Source of the DNA: an uncultured Granulosicoccaceae bacterium
GTDB taxonomy: Bacteria; Pseudomonadota; Gammaproteobacteria; Granulosicoccales; Granulosicoccaceae
Assembly (NCBI GenBank): GCA_938041955.1
Contig: CALISD010000113.1
Coordinates: forward strand, 1 to 36,818
Length of the DNA stretch: 36,818 bases
Direction of reading: 5' to 3'
This document shows, piece by piece, positions 16,094-24,869 of the stretch (position 1 is its first letter; every line of letters begins with the position of its first letter). Position numbers and translations under genes: made by a program. A model generated the notes under the pieces. It saw only the letters and a list, made by a program, of their open reading frames with translations, did no database searches and was not told the DNA's origin.

Positions 16094-17772
16094 TGACTGT
16101 TCAAAGGCGCGAACCCGCAACAGTTATGCGACTCAAGCGTCTTGGATCACTGCACCAGTGCAGACTGAGTTTCATGCGAATTCTTACCCGCCGCATGGCA
16201 CGAGAGCAATGGAAATTTGAAAGACTTGATTTTGCTATTAACAAAGAAGGTTGCGGCCACGCTGTCTACACTGCTCAGGGTCCGGATAGAACGTATTCAC
16301 TGATCGCTTTTGCCCACAACTTACCGGAACGCTCAAGATCAGATCGTGTTATTGCCGAAGCCTGGGATTGCACGTTCGCGCTGTTTGACGGAGTACCTAC
16401 CAACGATGACATTGAACGTCTCGCCGCTAACGTACCGCTGCAGGAAGCAGGACGCATCAGTGAAAGCGAATTAACTCTTTCCAGAGCCAATAAATCGGTT
16501 CGTTTGTGGAAGCACGTTATTGAAGCATTGTCCCAGGGACGCCAGCCGGATGTCGAACAAATCGAAAGCGTCGGCTACCTTATGCGCACCACAGCCGTTT
16601 ACGGTTCTGGCAAATTCGGCGCTAAAGATCGCGAGATGATCGCCAACCGAGCCGAAACACAAGCACCGTTTCAAGCCGAAATGTTGACTGTCTTTCTGAT
16701 ACGCAGCTTTGTGCTCGATCTGGCACAGCATTGTGCCAATGCGCTCGGTGGCGAACACACAGCGGAACTATGTCCGGCAATAGCAAGAAAACTAGGCATC
16801 GGAAACTCAACTGGTCTGGGCATGGCACCCTTCATTGTCAATCATCCGGTTTTATTTAATAACTGGCTCATGGCAAGAGAGGAAGCAATTGCAAGGGTAC
16901 GCTCGCTCCCCAACGCAACCCATACTGACACAGAATTTTTTCTGACCCTACTTGAACGAACGGCACTATTGGTGTCGAACTGGCATTCAAAGCATCCGCT
17001 ACAACAGCAGAAGTTATCGCGCCTAAAAGCAGATATGGAAGCGCTGCAATTATTCACACTTAAGGAGAGCCTGCGGGAAAATCAACCCTGGCACCGACTA
17101 CTAAATTGGTCTGAACAATCGCTAACCGAAGAAGGGCAAGAGCTACTGGCCTCATTAATCCTTGAGCCCTACCCCGACCTGGTCGACGGACTGGAGCACT
17201 GCATGGCAGATAGCTACAGTGGTTCATTTCGAATCGATGGCAGCATGCTCATCGGTCAGGTTCGAAAATTATTACAGCGTGATTTCGAATGGGCACTGTC
17301 TCTTGACTGGAGCGCACCTGAATGCTGTGCACGGGCCTGGTATGTCTCTGAAGAAAAACAAGAACCAAGACTTGGTGAACGATTTGAAGAAGCCATTGCG
17401 GAATACGAACAGCCACTTGCACCTGCACGAGACGCTAGCAATGCATACAAGGCCTTAGCAGCCTACCACCAAGATCAACCAATATCGGACTTCCTGTTAG
17501 CACACCCACAACACCGAAAGAGTATCCGCCGTGCTCAGCTAACTGAGCATGCACCCTACGGTGAAATAAGAGACAACACCATCTCATCGACGCTTATGCC
17601 TATTGATATGTTGCGAGCAAAACTGTCTTTTTTTGGCGCCACCAATTTTGACCCGCGCTCTGATCGATGGCTACGAATTTGTATGTATACAGGCGCACCT
17701 TATCCGCAGGAACTCAGTACCAGCAATGCCGATCATTGGGTCTATCCAGAGCTCGGTAGCATAGCGTCATGA
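16093..17772 (+). CDS. Uncharacterised 559-residue protein of the LysR-controlled operon
   Basis: I do not recognise a family. The protein is soluble with no signal peptide or membrane segments. Its N-terminal third has GCGHAVYTAQGPDRTYSLIAFAHNL and VIAEAWDCTFALFDG. The middle is helical and begins with a conserved-looking YLMRTTAVYGSGKFG stretch and QAPFQAEMLTVFLIRSFVLDL. The C-terminal part contains PECCARAWYVSEEKQEPRLGER. The AVYGSGKFG piece looks like a substrate or cofactor loop but is not a Walker A motif. The ATG overlaps the preceding TGA and its stop overlaps the next ATG, so it is made together with the M19-like and DUF3726 proteins, probably as enzyme or complex partners. Function unknown. 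Confidence 0.85.
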   Translation: MTVQRREPATVMRLKRLGSLHQCRLSFMRILTRRMAREQWKFERLDFAINKEGCGHAVYTAQGPDRTYSLIAFAHNLPERSRSDRVIAEAWDCTFALFDGVPTNDDIERLAANVPLQEAGRISESELTLSRANKSVRLWKHVIEALSQGRQPDVEQIESVGYLMRTTAVYGSGKFGAKDREMIANRAETQAPFQAEMLTVFLIRSFVLDLAQHCANALGGEHTAELCPAIARKLGIGNSTGLGMAPFIVNHPVLFNNWLMAREEAIARVRSLPNATHTDTEFFLTLLERTALLVSNWHSKHPLQQQKLSRLKADMEALQLFTLKESLRENQPWHRLLNWSEQSLTEEGQELLASLILEPYPDLVDGLEHCMADSYSGSFRIDGSMLIGQVRKLLQRDFEWALSLDWSAPECCARAWYVSEEKQEPRLGERFEEAIAEYEQPLAPARDASNAYKALAAYHQDQPISDFLLAHPQHRKSIRRAQLTEHAPYGEIRDNTISSTLMPIDMLRAKLSFFGATNFDPRSDRWLRICMYTGAPYPQELSTSNADHWVYPELGSIAS

Positions 17773-18464
17773 GCTACTCCCTCAACGAGGTCGAGGCTCT
17801 AACGAAAAAGGCAACGCGCTCTGTAGGTCACCCCTGGGGAATAGCGGAAGAATCGGCAAAGTCAGTCCGCTGGTTATGTGAAAACGGAATCGACGGTTGC
17901 GCTGTACTTACTACCTATCTAAAGGAAGTCAAAACAAACCCGGCAGATGAGCAGAGTTTCGAAAGCTCGGACATTGTATTTCATTCGCCGTCTATCACCG
18001 GTAACACCTGGGCAGCTCCAAATGGTCGCTTATGTCCGCTGTTAAGTGGCACGGCGGTGTCCGACCGAGCTCATGTATTTACAGGTACCTGTGTAACGCT
18101 TCGTCGAGTGATCGCTCCCTATTTACTACTGTACTTTTGCACACTGCTTGCACGCCAGCATTGTTCCTCGAACCATCCAATGCATATTGTCACCGTTCAG
18201 TGGCAGGGTTTTCAATACACCACCGACGGAATAATAATGAGCACAGCAGGCACGCTTGATAACTACGCCGATGAAGTATGTATAAAACCAGGAGTTATAA
18301 AGGCTGGAGGAATAATCCAAACACCGCAGGCGCAATATGACCGGGCAACACCGACGACATACGATTGGAAAACCCTGAATACATTTGCCAGTCGCACCTA
18401 CGCTCCAGCCACTGAGGAATCCCGTCTCAACGGTGCCGGTGCAGGACTTTCAGATAATGATTGA
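17769..18464 (+). CDS. DUF3726 domain-containing protein
   Basis: A 231-residue protein whose opening (SLNEVEALTKKATRSVGHPWGIAEESAKSVRWLCENGIDG) matches my memory of the DUF3726 family, which has no established biochemical role. The remainder includes LCPLLSGTAVSDRA and, near the C-terminus, WKTLNTFASRTYAPATEESRL, which is also typical. No signal peptide or clear membrane segment is present, although a hydrophobic stretch occurs near residues 117-130. Its start codon lies inside the stop of the 559-residue gene (ATGA). A gap of about 125 bases separates it from the BCCT gene. Constant pairing with the preceding unknown protein would suggest they work on one substrate; that needs a genome survey. 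Confidence 0.85.
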   Translation: MSYSLNEVEALTKKATRSVGHPWGIAEESAKSVRWLCENGIDGCAVLTTYLKEVKTNPADEQSFESSDIVFHSPSITGNTWAAPNGRLCPLLSGTAVSDRAHVFTGTCVTLRRVIAPYLLLYFCTLLARQHCSSNHPMHIVTVQWQGFQYTTDGIIMSTAGTLDNYADEVCIKPGVIKAGGIIQTPQAQYDRATPTTYDWKTLNTFASRTYAPATEESRLNGAGAGLSDND

Positions 18465-18589
18465 TAGACGAGGAGTTCCATCAGACTAGTGCGTTGGTAC
18501 CAGGTTCCAATTAAACCGACAGAACGGATAAATATTTTTTAAACAAATCTGTCAATTCAAAACAGTTGTTTTTCTCAAGGAGATATAGC

Positions 18590-20434
18590 ATGTCTATAAA
18601 AGCACCCTATACCGATGTCGCGGTAAATACCGCGAATGACGGTTTTTATAAGGGAAATAGCGTTCCAATAGCGTTAATCAGTAAAGGTATATTAGTCGCA
18701 CTGGTAATATGGGCGTTGGTATTCCCTGCCAATGCCAACAGTGTTCTCGGCAGCTTGAACTCAACCCTCCTAAAGGGCTTTAACCAGTTTTACATTATCA
18801 TTGTTGGTCTTTTCGCTTTCTTTTTGTTTATCGTTGCAGCTTTGCCTCAGACCGGTAAGAGAATCATGGGCAGACCGGGTGAAGGCAAAGAGTTTTCTAA
18901 TTTTTCCTGGTTCTCTATGATGTTTGGTGCCGGTCTCGGCGTTGGCCTAATGGTATTCGCTACTGCGGAGCCATTAGGCTTATGGGGATCAAACCCGCTT
19001 ACCGTCAGCGGTGAAGTAGCCGGTAACAGCAAAGAAGCTATTCAATCAGCTTACCGATACACGTTCGCACACTACGGTTTCCACGCCTGGGCGATCTACG
19101 TTGTCACTGGACTGTCCCTCGCCTACTACGCATACACTCGCGACATGCCACTTACTATTCGTTCAGCACTAACACCATTGTTTGGTCGGTTGATGAATGG
19201 TTTCCTCGGCAATGTGGTAGACATACTTGGCGTTGTAGCAACGATCCTTGGCGTATCAGTCACGATTGGTTTTGGTGTGTCACAATTTATCGACGGTTTG
19301 TACGCAATTACCGGCATGGAATGGCTAATGAACCTGACCGGTGAAACACCAGCACCAAGTACCGTTGGATTGATTGCGGGTCTGTTGGTGATTATGACAC
19401 TGTCAATTATCTCAGCAGTATCAGGTGTTGGTCGCGGCGTAAAATACTTGTCCAATCTTAATCTAGTGATGTCTTTAATTTTACTACTCACCTTCATAAT
19501 ATTTGGATCATTCATGTTCGCACTGACCACTTACGGCACGGCACTAGTGGACTACATCATTAACTTTTTCTCGCTAAGCTTCGGTGCTTATGGTCCGCAG
19601 TCGGCCGCTGCTTTTGCCGCAGCACTCCCCGCTGAGGCAGCGCCTTTCGCCGAGACACTTCAAGCTGGCGCCACCAGCCCATGGGGAAGCTTTGACGGAT
19701 TCCGTTCAGGTCTTGAAGGCGAAGCTGCCGGACTATCAGAGCCTGTGCTTCAGGCAACCTATGCCGCCGGAGACTCGGGTCGTCAATTTGGCTGGCAATC
19801 GGCATGGACGACTTTCTACTGGGCCTGGTGGATTGCTTTCTCGCCTTTTGTCGGACTATTTCTAGCACGTATTTCACGTGGCCGTTCGGTGCGAGAGTTC
19901 ATTCTTGGTTGTGTCGTTGCTCCATCATTGGTGTGTTTTGCATGGATGACTATCCTCGGTGGTACAGCAATCGATCTAGAACTGAATGGCACTGCCAACG
20001 GCGCAATTGTCGGTGCCTCAAATACCGCCAAGCTGTTCGTCACTCTCAGTCATATGATTGATGGTAACTTTCTATCTGCAATCACCATTATGTCTGTCGT
20101 CTTGATTATGACATTCCTTGTAACCTCTGCCGACTCCGGGATCCTGGTAATGAACACAATCATGTCAGGTGGCGAGCAAGAGACTGGTATTAAGCACCGT
20201 ATTGTATGGGGTATCGTGCTAACGCTTGTCATTGGCACCCTGTTAATTGCCGGTAAATCTGACAGTGGAGCTGACCCGATGGAAGCACTAAAAAGCGCCA
20301 TGATCATCGGAGCACTGCCGTTCACCGTGGTAATGGGTTTGATGTGTATTTCATTGGCCAAGGCGCTATTTCGCGATGGCATACGAGATAGAGATGCGAT
20401 TCAATCCAAAACCAGACAGAACGCTAACCGGTAG
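18590..20434 (+). CDS. BCCT family transporter (betaine/carnitine/choline type)
   Basis: A 614-residue secondary carrier with about twelve membrane segments that imports zwitterionic or quaternary-ammonium solutes. Hallmarks are FSWFSMMFGAGLGVGLMVFATAEP, AYRYTFAHYGFHAWAIY, the substrate-box region WAWWIAFSPFVGLFLARISRGRSVREF, and TSADSGILVMNTIMSGG. The true start is the ATG at 18590, which has a strong AAGGAG; a TTG at 18566 in the same frame is spurious. The loop before WAWWIAF is unusually long and alanine-rich (about 70 residues, containing AAAFAAALPAEAAPFAETL). It lies downstream of the LysR-controlled operon and most likely supplies its substrate. Confidence 0.93.
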   Translation: MSIKAPYTDVAVNTANDGFYKGNSVPIALISKGILVALVIWALVFPANANSVLGSLNSTLLKGFNQFYIIIVGLFAFFLFIVAALPQTGKRIMGRPGEGKEFSNFSWFSMMFGAGLGVGLMVFATAEPLGLWGSNPLTVSGEVAGNSKEAIQSAYRYTFAHYGFHAWAIYVVTGLSLAYYAYTRDMPLTIRSALTPLFGRLMNGFLGNVVDILGVVATILGVSVTIGFGVSQFIDGLYAITGMEWLMNLTGETPAPSTVGLIAGLLVIMTLSIISAVSGVGRGVKYLSNLNLVMSLILLLTFIIFGSFMFALTTYGTALVDYIINFFSLSFGAYGPQSAAAFAAALPAEAAPFAETLQAGATSPWGSFDGFRSGLEGEAAGLSEPVLQATYAAGDSGRQFGWQSAWTTFYWAWWIAFSPFVGLFLARISRGRSVREFILGCVVAPSLVCFAWMTILGGTAIDLELNGTANGAIVGASNTAKLFVTLSHMIDGNFLSAITIMSVVLIMTFLVTSADSGILVMNTIMSGGEQETGIKHRIVWGIVLTLVIGTLLIAGKSDSGADPMEALKSAMIIGALPFTVVMGLMCISLAKALFRDGIRDRDAIQSKTRQNANR

Positions 20435-20438
20435 CATT

Positions 20439-20475
20439 CAGGTACGGGCATTGATAGCAAAGATGTCCGTACCTG
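20439..20475 (+). terminator. Stem-loop after the BCCT gene
   Basis: A 13-bp stem with one G-U pair (CAGGTACGGGCAT, 11-base loop, ATGTCCGTACCTG) begins four bases after the BCCT stop. There is no T run, so it may protect the mRNA end rather than terminate alone. Confidence 0.5.
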
Positions 20476-20517
20476 CTGTGACACCGTGAAGCCAACAGAC
20501 AGCAATTGCATAGACTC

Positions 20518-20542
20518 ACACTCGCACAATTTGAGCGAGTGT
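20518..20542. repeat. Second hairpin downstream of the BCCT gene
   Basis: A perfect 8-bp inverted repeat (ACACTCGC, 9-base loop, GCGAGTGT), with further pairing of the flanking CTC and GAG possible. It lies between the converging BCCT and RraA-like genes and may be part of a bidirectional termination region. Confidence 0.4.
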
Positions 20543-20712
20543 CGTGAAAGTGAGCATCGCTAATGTTAGTGCACTAATGGCTTTTACATAGTGACCGAGC
20601 ACTTATAAATTGCCTTCGGCTTCACCTATCGCTTCAAAAAGGGATCTACAGGTTTTACAATGCTGTTGCGAGTCTTTGACTTGAAGGTGTTCCGCTACCA
20701 ACCCGGGCTGCG

Positions 20713-21408
20713 TTAGTGAATATCGCCTTTACCGGAGATTACCGCCTTCAGTTTTTCAATAGAGAAATCAGCAGATCTCGCAGCAGCGAGTATGCCTGCC
20801 TCGCGACGATTCATCTCTGCAACCGCTTCCGGAATTTCCTTAACGACATCAGCGGGTATAACCACCGCCCCGTGTAGATCGGCGTGTATCACATCGTCAT
20901 GTTTGACCACCATACCATGCACGGTCACCGAGCCACCGAAATCAACCGCGTGTACAAAGGCGTGACTGGGACCAATCTGCCCACCCAACACCTGAAAGCC
21001 GGGAGCACTGTCACCCACGTCGCGATAGGAACCGTTGGTCACAACACCCAGCGCACCGAGCCCTTTATGCACTGCTGTATGCACTTCACCCCAGAACGCA
21101 CCAAAGGCCGGGTGAGCATCAAGGTCTTCGATGACCACGATAGTGGGTCCTTTGCCAGCGGCAACATACTCATAATACGGAATACGATCAGCCATCCCGT
21201 TGCCACCGGAAAGATCCGGAGCACTGGCTCTTATTGTAGCCGTTCGAGCGTACCCTACAATGGGTTTTGCACCAGGGTCTATGCATGAAAATGCCTTGAC
21301 TGTATAACCATAGCCCCGCCGGTGTGCCGCGACCAATTCAAGAGCGTTGCAAATAGTTGGAGTGTCCCATTGAGTCAGGACTTCCAAGTCAGCGTCAGTT
21401 AAGTTCAA
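20713..21408 (-). CDS. RraA-like family protein (4-hydroxy-4-methyl-2-oxoglutarate aldolase fold)
   Basis: A 231-residue protein of the RraA/HMG-aldolase fold. It has WDTPTICNALEL at the N-terminus, a VIEDLDAHPAFGAFWGEVHTAVHKGLGALGVVTNGSYRD segment in the middle (the catalytic Arg129-Asp130 pair, numbered from this start, is kept), then DVIHADLHGAVVIP. Members act as class II pyruvate aldolases/oxaloacetate decarboxylases or, as RraA, inhibit RNase E; the metabolic role fits this neighbourhood better. The start is taken as the TTG at 21408 because GGAG lies six bases before it within AAGGAGATCAAT. The longer ATG-less extension to 21456 begins inside and upstream of that site. It is transcribed convergently with the BCCT gene. 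Confidence 0.85.
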   Translation of the reverse strand: MNLTDADLEVLTQWDTPTICNALELVAAHRRGYGYTVKAFSCIDPGAKPIVGYARTATIRASAPDLSGGNGMADRIPYYEYVAAGKGPTIVVIEDLDAHPAFGAFWGEVHTAVHKGLGALGVVTNGSYRDVGDSAPGFQVLGGQIGPSHAFVHAVDFGGSVTVHGMVVKHDDVIHADLHGAVVIPADVVKEIPEAVAEMNRREAGILAAARSADFSIEKLKAVISGKGDIH

Positions 21409-21739
21409 ATTGATCTCCTTTTTGATCATCATTGCAAGTACTGGCTCACTTGGCAATTAATTCTTACAGGAATATGCACTCTTGTTGACTATTAAGCGTC
21501 ATTACCAACACGGTTTTGCCGTAACAGTGTTTTGATCTAACAACATAGATAGTTATATATCGCTTAGCACAGTAGATATTACTCTGGATTCCACGAACAG
21601 AAGTTCAAACCACCCAAATCACACCGGTAACGCAACTCGCAACTGCTCGATGGCAGCAATATGACGATGAACCTGATTTATGAGAGACCGGAATATTCAC
21701 AAGCCCGAATCCTGGTCCAACATCAAAGAGCCAATCAAT
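21409..21739. other. Gap between the sulfatase and RraA-like genes
   Basis: About 330 bases between two leftward genes. No gene, terminator or clear promoter was recognised. The distance suggests that the two genes are not in one tight operon. Confidence 0.4.
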
Positions 21740-23173
21740 CTAGCGCTCACTCAACATTTGTATGAACCCTTGCGTAGCTCTAGAGCTCTCAATCCGCCAT
21801 CGGAGTATTTCACCTATTAATCGTTGCTTCAAACCATCCTGCGCGGCGTCTTGCCAAAGGTTGTTAGTCTCCTTTGGATCATCATCAAGGTTAAAAAGCT
21901 GTCCATTCTCGTGATCTACAAAGTGAACCAGCTTCCATGGCCCTTCGCGAACCATGATGACAAACTTACTGCCAGTCATGATGGCGTCATCCGATTGCTC
22001 GGTAAACACACGAGCCCGCCCGGTGCTTGTCTTTCCCTGAAGCAATTCTTTGAGTGATTGCGCTTCCATCCAATCCGGAATGTCTGCGTTGGCGTAATCG
22101 AGAATAGTGGGGCCAAAATCCATAAGTGACACCAGGGCGGGAATCTTTAAGCCAGCTTCGATATGCCCGGGCCAGCACACCACTGCGGGTACATGCACTG
22201 TCTCCTCAAACATGTTCCATTTTTGCGAATGACCGTGATCATTCAAACAATCGCCATGGTCAGAGGTAAATATAATGATGGTATCTTCTAATACACCACG
22301 CGCTTCAAGTGCATCTACAATTTTACCCACCTGAGTATCAATCATTGAGCAGTTGGCATAGTAGTGAGCACGCTGTCGATGCAGCTGTTCATCAGTAGGA
22401 TTTTCCAGGTGCACAACCGCATCGTGATCGTTCTGTATATGGTTTTGTCGCAACGCTTTCAGTGGTTCTGGCTGGGAGTCCAGATCATAATCTCTGGTGG
22501 CTTTCGGCAGATCGCGATCCGCATACAGATCAAGGTATTCTCTGGTCGGATCATATGGCGGATGCGGGCCGGGCAAACCGACTTGCAGAAAGAAGGGCTC
22601 TGATCCCGGGTATCTCTGCAACCACCAACACGCGGTATCGGAAACGAAAACATCGGGATGCAAGTCTTCATCATGCGCCCAGATGTAGGCCCCCATTTGC
22701 TCTTTGTGATCTTCATTTTTTCTATAGGTCACACGCGAGGGCTTGTATGCACCACGAGCCCTCAATGCCTTATCCCAGTTATCCAGATAAAAGGGCAAAT
22801 CCGGATGGTCTCTGTCTTTGTTTTCAGTGACGTGTCGTTCGTGAAATCCGAATGCGCCTTCCACCGGCCAGGTATGCATTTTTCCGACATTGACACATCG
22901 ATACCCTGCATCTGCCAGCGCTTCTACCCAACAATAAGACCAGGGCTCATCGTTTCTGAATACACCATTGGTATGCGGATAGGTACCACTGAACAGTGAT
23001 GCTCTGGAAGGCGAACAAACCGGCGCTGTTACATACATATTTTCGAAAGTCGCACCGGTGTTAACCAGCTTATCGAGATGGGGCGTAATCATGTGGTCAT
23101 GACCGTGTGCTGCGATGGTATCGAGCCGCTGCTGATCCGTAATAATGAAAACAATATTTGGCTGCTTTGACAT
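21740..23173 (-). CDS. Sulfatase family hydrolase (type I, formylglycine-dependent)
   Basis: A 477-residue sulfatase of the alkaline-phosphatase superfamily, with metal-binding residues in FIITDQQR (Asp13, Gln14) and the formylglycine motif C-S-P-S-R (Cys53 to Arg57), whose cysteine must be oxidised by a maturation enzyme. IIIFTSDHGDCLNDHG supplies the later metal ligands, and WPVEGAFGFHERHV and LPGPHPPYDP are in the substrate-binding region. There is no signal peptide (MSKQPNIVFIITD starts directly with the first beta strand), so it is likely cytoplasmic and acts on small imported sulfate esters. Family members cleave choline sulfate, sugar sulfates or phosphonates; this one's substrate is not evident. 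No formylglycine-generating enzyme gene is in the window. Confidence 0.92.
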   Translation of the reverse strand: MSKQPNIVFIITDQQRLDTIAAHGHDHMITPHLDKLVNTGATFENMYVTAPVCSPSRASLFSGTYPHTNGVFRNDEPWSYCWVEALADAGYRCVNVGKMHTWPVEGAFGFHERHVTENKDRDHPDLPFYLDNWDKALRARGAYKPSRVTYRKNEDHKEQMGAYIWAHDEDLHPDVFVSDTACWWLQRYPGSEPFFLQVGLPGPHPPYDPTREYLDLYADRDLPKATRDYDLDSQPEPLKALRQNHIQNDHDAVVHLENPTDEQLHRQRAHYYANCSMIDTQVGKIVDALEARGVLEDTIIIFTSDHGDCLNDHGHSQKWNMFEETVHVPAVVCWPGHIEAGLKIPALVSLMDFGPTILDYANADIPDWMEAQSLKELLQGKTSTGRARVFTEQSDDAIMTGSKFVIMVREGPWKLVHFVDHENGQLFNLDDDPKETNNLWQDAAQDGLKQRLIGEILRWRIESSRATQGFIQMLSER

Positions 23174-23957
23174 ACTATCTTTTTCCCGACCGCCTCTGAC
23201 TGCGCACTATATGTTTCTAAAAAAGACTCCCGGACATATTGACAGGGTCAGCACGACACTGGCAACCGCGCTGCCTCAATCGACCTTCACCTAAGACAAA
23301 TAATTCATGCTGGAGCAAGAATACAGGGACATATATAGGAGCACCATTCCGGTGAATAGACCATCCCGACATAGTCCTCGACAATAAGACGCAGGAATTA
23401 TCTACCTACGGGCTTCAGAAAAACCAATCCGCAACCTGAAAACATACGCTCAGCCTATAATCATTTTGTCACAACAAGGTTTTTTTTATAGAGCGGATTC
23501 GCTGCATAAATCATCACCGGCAACTTCTACCTCTCTATGCTGGAAGACCCCATTGAAACTACAGCACCATGAGTTACCTGCTCGTCACATAACGACTTAG
23601 CTGTTCTTTGCGTTCATATCAAGCAAGCAGCAACCGCCACGGACTAACACACCCATACTACATTCGATACAGTTATGGTTCCCCCGAGTTGCTGGACGCT
23701 AGTGATTACATACGATTGCATCGGGATAAATCAACACTTCCCAAACTCGAACTTGGCGCGTCCTCGTGTGCATTGTGCGCTATGTCAACAGGTAATCACA
23801 CTTTATGACTCTATGGACTTAAAGCTAATCACGAATCATGCGCTAACAGTGACGTGACAAAAAATAAAATGAGTGCAGGAAGTATGAAGCCCTTTACAAA
23901 AACTATCTATCAATACAGGGATAAACAAACAACGGACTTGATTAACGAGAATAAACC
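23174..23957. other. Long gap between divergent genes, no recognised gene
   Basis: Nearly 785 bases between the leftward sulfatase and rightward binding-protein genes. Short frames such as 23608-23808 are not protein-like. It should hold both promoters, but no strong -35/-10 pair was identified with confidence. No hairpin or repeat stood out. Confidence 0.4.
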
Positions 23958-24869
23958 ATGAGCCGTAAGACTTCAAACTTCTTTCGCAATACCTGCTGGT
24001 CATTCATGTTGGCACTATTAACGGTCAATTCTCCATCTTCCGCACAACAGGAATTACACCTGGTATTCGGCTTGTACACGACAGACAAGCCCACTGTTCT
24101 GGTCAAGGCATTTCGCCCAATTTTAACAGCTATCGAAACCGATCTAAGCAAATCACTTGGCATATCAGTCACAATTCAAACACATATTTCACCCACTTAC
24201 GAAAGTGGCGTGGCTGCGTTGGTCAACGGTGATGTGGACTTTGCCAGAGTAGGACCTGCCTCTTACATTTCGGCGACTGAACAGAACCCTCTACTACGTA
24301 TACTTGCACTTGATAGCAAAGACGCCGCACAAACAACCAAGGGTGTAATTTGCGTCCACGAAGACAATGAAATCAAGACGATTGCAGATCTAAAAGGAAG
24401 TCGCTTTGCGTTTGGGAACAAAGAATCCACTATTGGACGTTATCTGTCTCAGGCTTACCTGTTGAAGCATGGAATCTCAGCACAGGAACTTGATCATTTC
24501 GACTATCTGGTACGTCATGACCGGGTCGGCCATGCAGTAGCAAATGGCAACTTTGATGCAGGTGCATTAAAAGAGGGTACATTCGATAAGCTAAGAAAAA
24601 ACGGCCTGCCGCTAAGAGCCATCGCCAGATTCGACAATGTAAACAAGCCATGGATTGCCAATGCAAGGATGAACGATGATCTTTTCACAGCACTACGCAG
24701 AGTCATGTTTGCACTGTCTGCACCCGAAGCCTTTAAGGCAATGGGACGTAAACAATTTGTAGCAGGAAGTGACTCAGATTTCAGAGAAATCCGAGAGGCT
24801 ATCGCGAGCAACGGAAATTTTTTCCGCAAGAAAAATTCTGTTAGCACAACAGCAACCAATGCTCAGTGA
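23958..24869 (+). CDS. PhnD-like periplasmic substrate-binding protein (phosphate/phosphite/phosphonate type)
   Basis: A 303-residue exported binding protein. A signal peptide (residues 1-29, ending PSSA) is followed by LHLVFGLYTTDKPTVLVKAFRPIL, a stretch typical of PhnD-like proteins. YESGVAALVNGDVDFARVGPASYI (81-104) and FGNKESTIGRYL then form the ligand pocket region. No permease or ATPase gene follows. Instead its stop overlaps the start of a membrane GGDEF-EAL protein (GTGA). The pair therefore probably forms a sensor in which the bound ligand is reported to the periplasmic part of the signalling protein. The ligand need not be a phosphonate, since the family is used for varied oxyanions. 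Confidence 0.88.
   Translation: MSRKTSNFFRNTCWSFMLALLTVNSPSSAQQELHLVFGLYTTDKPTVLVKAFRPILTAIETDLSKSLGISVTIQTHISPTYESGVAALVNGDVDFARVGPASYISATEQNPLLRILALDSKDAAQTTKGVICVHEDNEIKTIADLKGSRFAFGNKESTIGRYLSQAYLLKHGISAQELDHFDYLVRHDRVGHAVANGNFDAGALKEGTFDKLRKNGLPLRAIARFDNVNKPWIANARMNDDLFTALRRVMFALSAPEAFKAMGRKQFVAGSDSDFREIREAIASNGNFFRKKNSVSTTATNAQ

Noticed and set aside
18566..18589. Upstream TTG as start of the BCCT gene
   Set aside because: The ATG at 18590 has a strong AAGGAG before it; the added residues would contain that site.
12681..20434. Naming the LysR-controlled cluster after a specific pathway such as homarine
   Set aside because: The substrate cannot be read from the sequence, and I cannot confirm family-by-family agreement with a characterised operon.
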